Positions 39,314 through 39,411 of a stretch of 39,411 nucleotides of DNA are shown one piece after another. Positions within the stretch are counted from its first letter, which is position 1. Every line of letters starts with the position of its first letter. Source of the DNA: Cerasicoccus frondis (lineage in GTDB: Bacteria > Verrucomicrobiota > Verrucomicrobiia > Opitutales > Cerasicoccaceae); contig JAVDPC010000042.1 in NCBI GenBank assembly GCA_031296915.1, positions 1-39,411 on the forward strand. The letters are read 5' to 3'. The position numbers and the translations under genes are program-made. The notes beneath the pieces were generated by a model. That model was not told the origin of the DNA. It did no database searches and saw only the letters and a list, made by a program, of their open reading frames with translations.

Positions 39314-39411
39314 AGCCTTCTTTGGATTAAAGAATTAGAGCACTTTTCATCTAGATTGGCCGAGTCAGGTGGGGTATAGATTGGATGCAGCGCAAGGCGG
39401 CTTTGATTGAG

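Overview
The window looks like a chromosomal segment of a Gram-negative, moderately GC-rich bacterium of the Verrucomicrobiota, most likely Opitutae (Puniceicoccales or Opitutales). The clues are two proteins with PEP-CTERM sorting tails, a cytoplasmic-type sulfatase, an orphan LacI-type regulator, a secreted protein with a TSP3-like acidic linker, a Type IV pilin-like protein of the kind abundant in this phylum, an OprB-type porin, and general protein character. No 16S rRNA or tRNA gene was found, so the placement is inference. Few start codons have a good Shine-Dalgarno sequence, and many are preceded directly by CC.

Layout. 1-3030: a methyltransferase divergent from a MarR regulator with two matching 21-bp operator-like palindromes, a 650-bp gene-free stretch with hairpins, an orphan terminator and a C11 tract, then a LacI-type regulator. 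3033-9430: a secreted trypsin-like protease, endonuclease III (nth), aspartyl-tRNA synthetase (aspS) followed by four tandem hairpins, a sulfatase, and a pilin-like protein with a GGGKP tail. 9590-12720: a Na/Pi-cotransporter-like protein overlapping a beta-carbonic anhydrase, and an inositol monophosphatase family protein. 13002-15686: cydAB, the bd-type oxidase. 15783-21237: a circularly permuted ATP-grasp / alpha-E / transglutaminase peptide-ligase operon that also holds a small secreted protein and a TPR membrane protein.

21252-24060: an OprB porin divergent from glutamate decarboxylase. 24102-27744: a three-gene minus-strand operon (ParA/MinD-like ATPase, a protein of unknown family ending in a MinD-like amphipathic tail, and a coiled-coil protein), with an unknown 233-aa gene divergent from it. 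This is the best candidate for an undescribed system, possibly an intracellular positioning device. 27875-30755: lipoate ligase family protein, D-2-hydroxyacid dehydrogenase, metallophosphoesterase. 30862-34945: ribBA (with a degenerate GTP cyclohydrolase II half), a PEP-CTERM gene on the opposite strand, then ribH-nusB-ftsY. 35072-39313: an SDR oxidoreductase, three secreted proteins in one operon (PEGA protein, DUF4177-like protein, CsgG-like protein), and a second PEP-CTERM protein.

Three intergenic inverted repeats (12791-12854, 17242-17340, 34949-35019) look like members of dispersed palindromic families. No phage, insertion sequence, integrase or CRISPR array was seen. Most of the window is housekeeping and envelope functions; novelty is concentrated in the ParA operon, the extended ATP-grasp operon and the CsgG/PEGA cluster.
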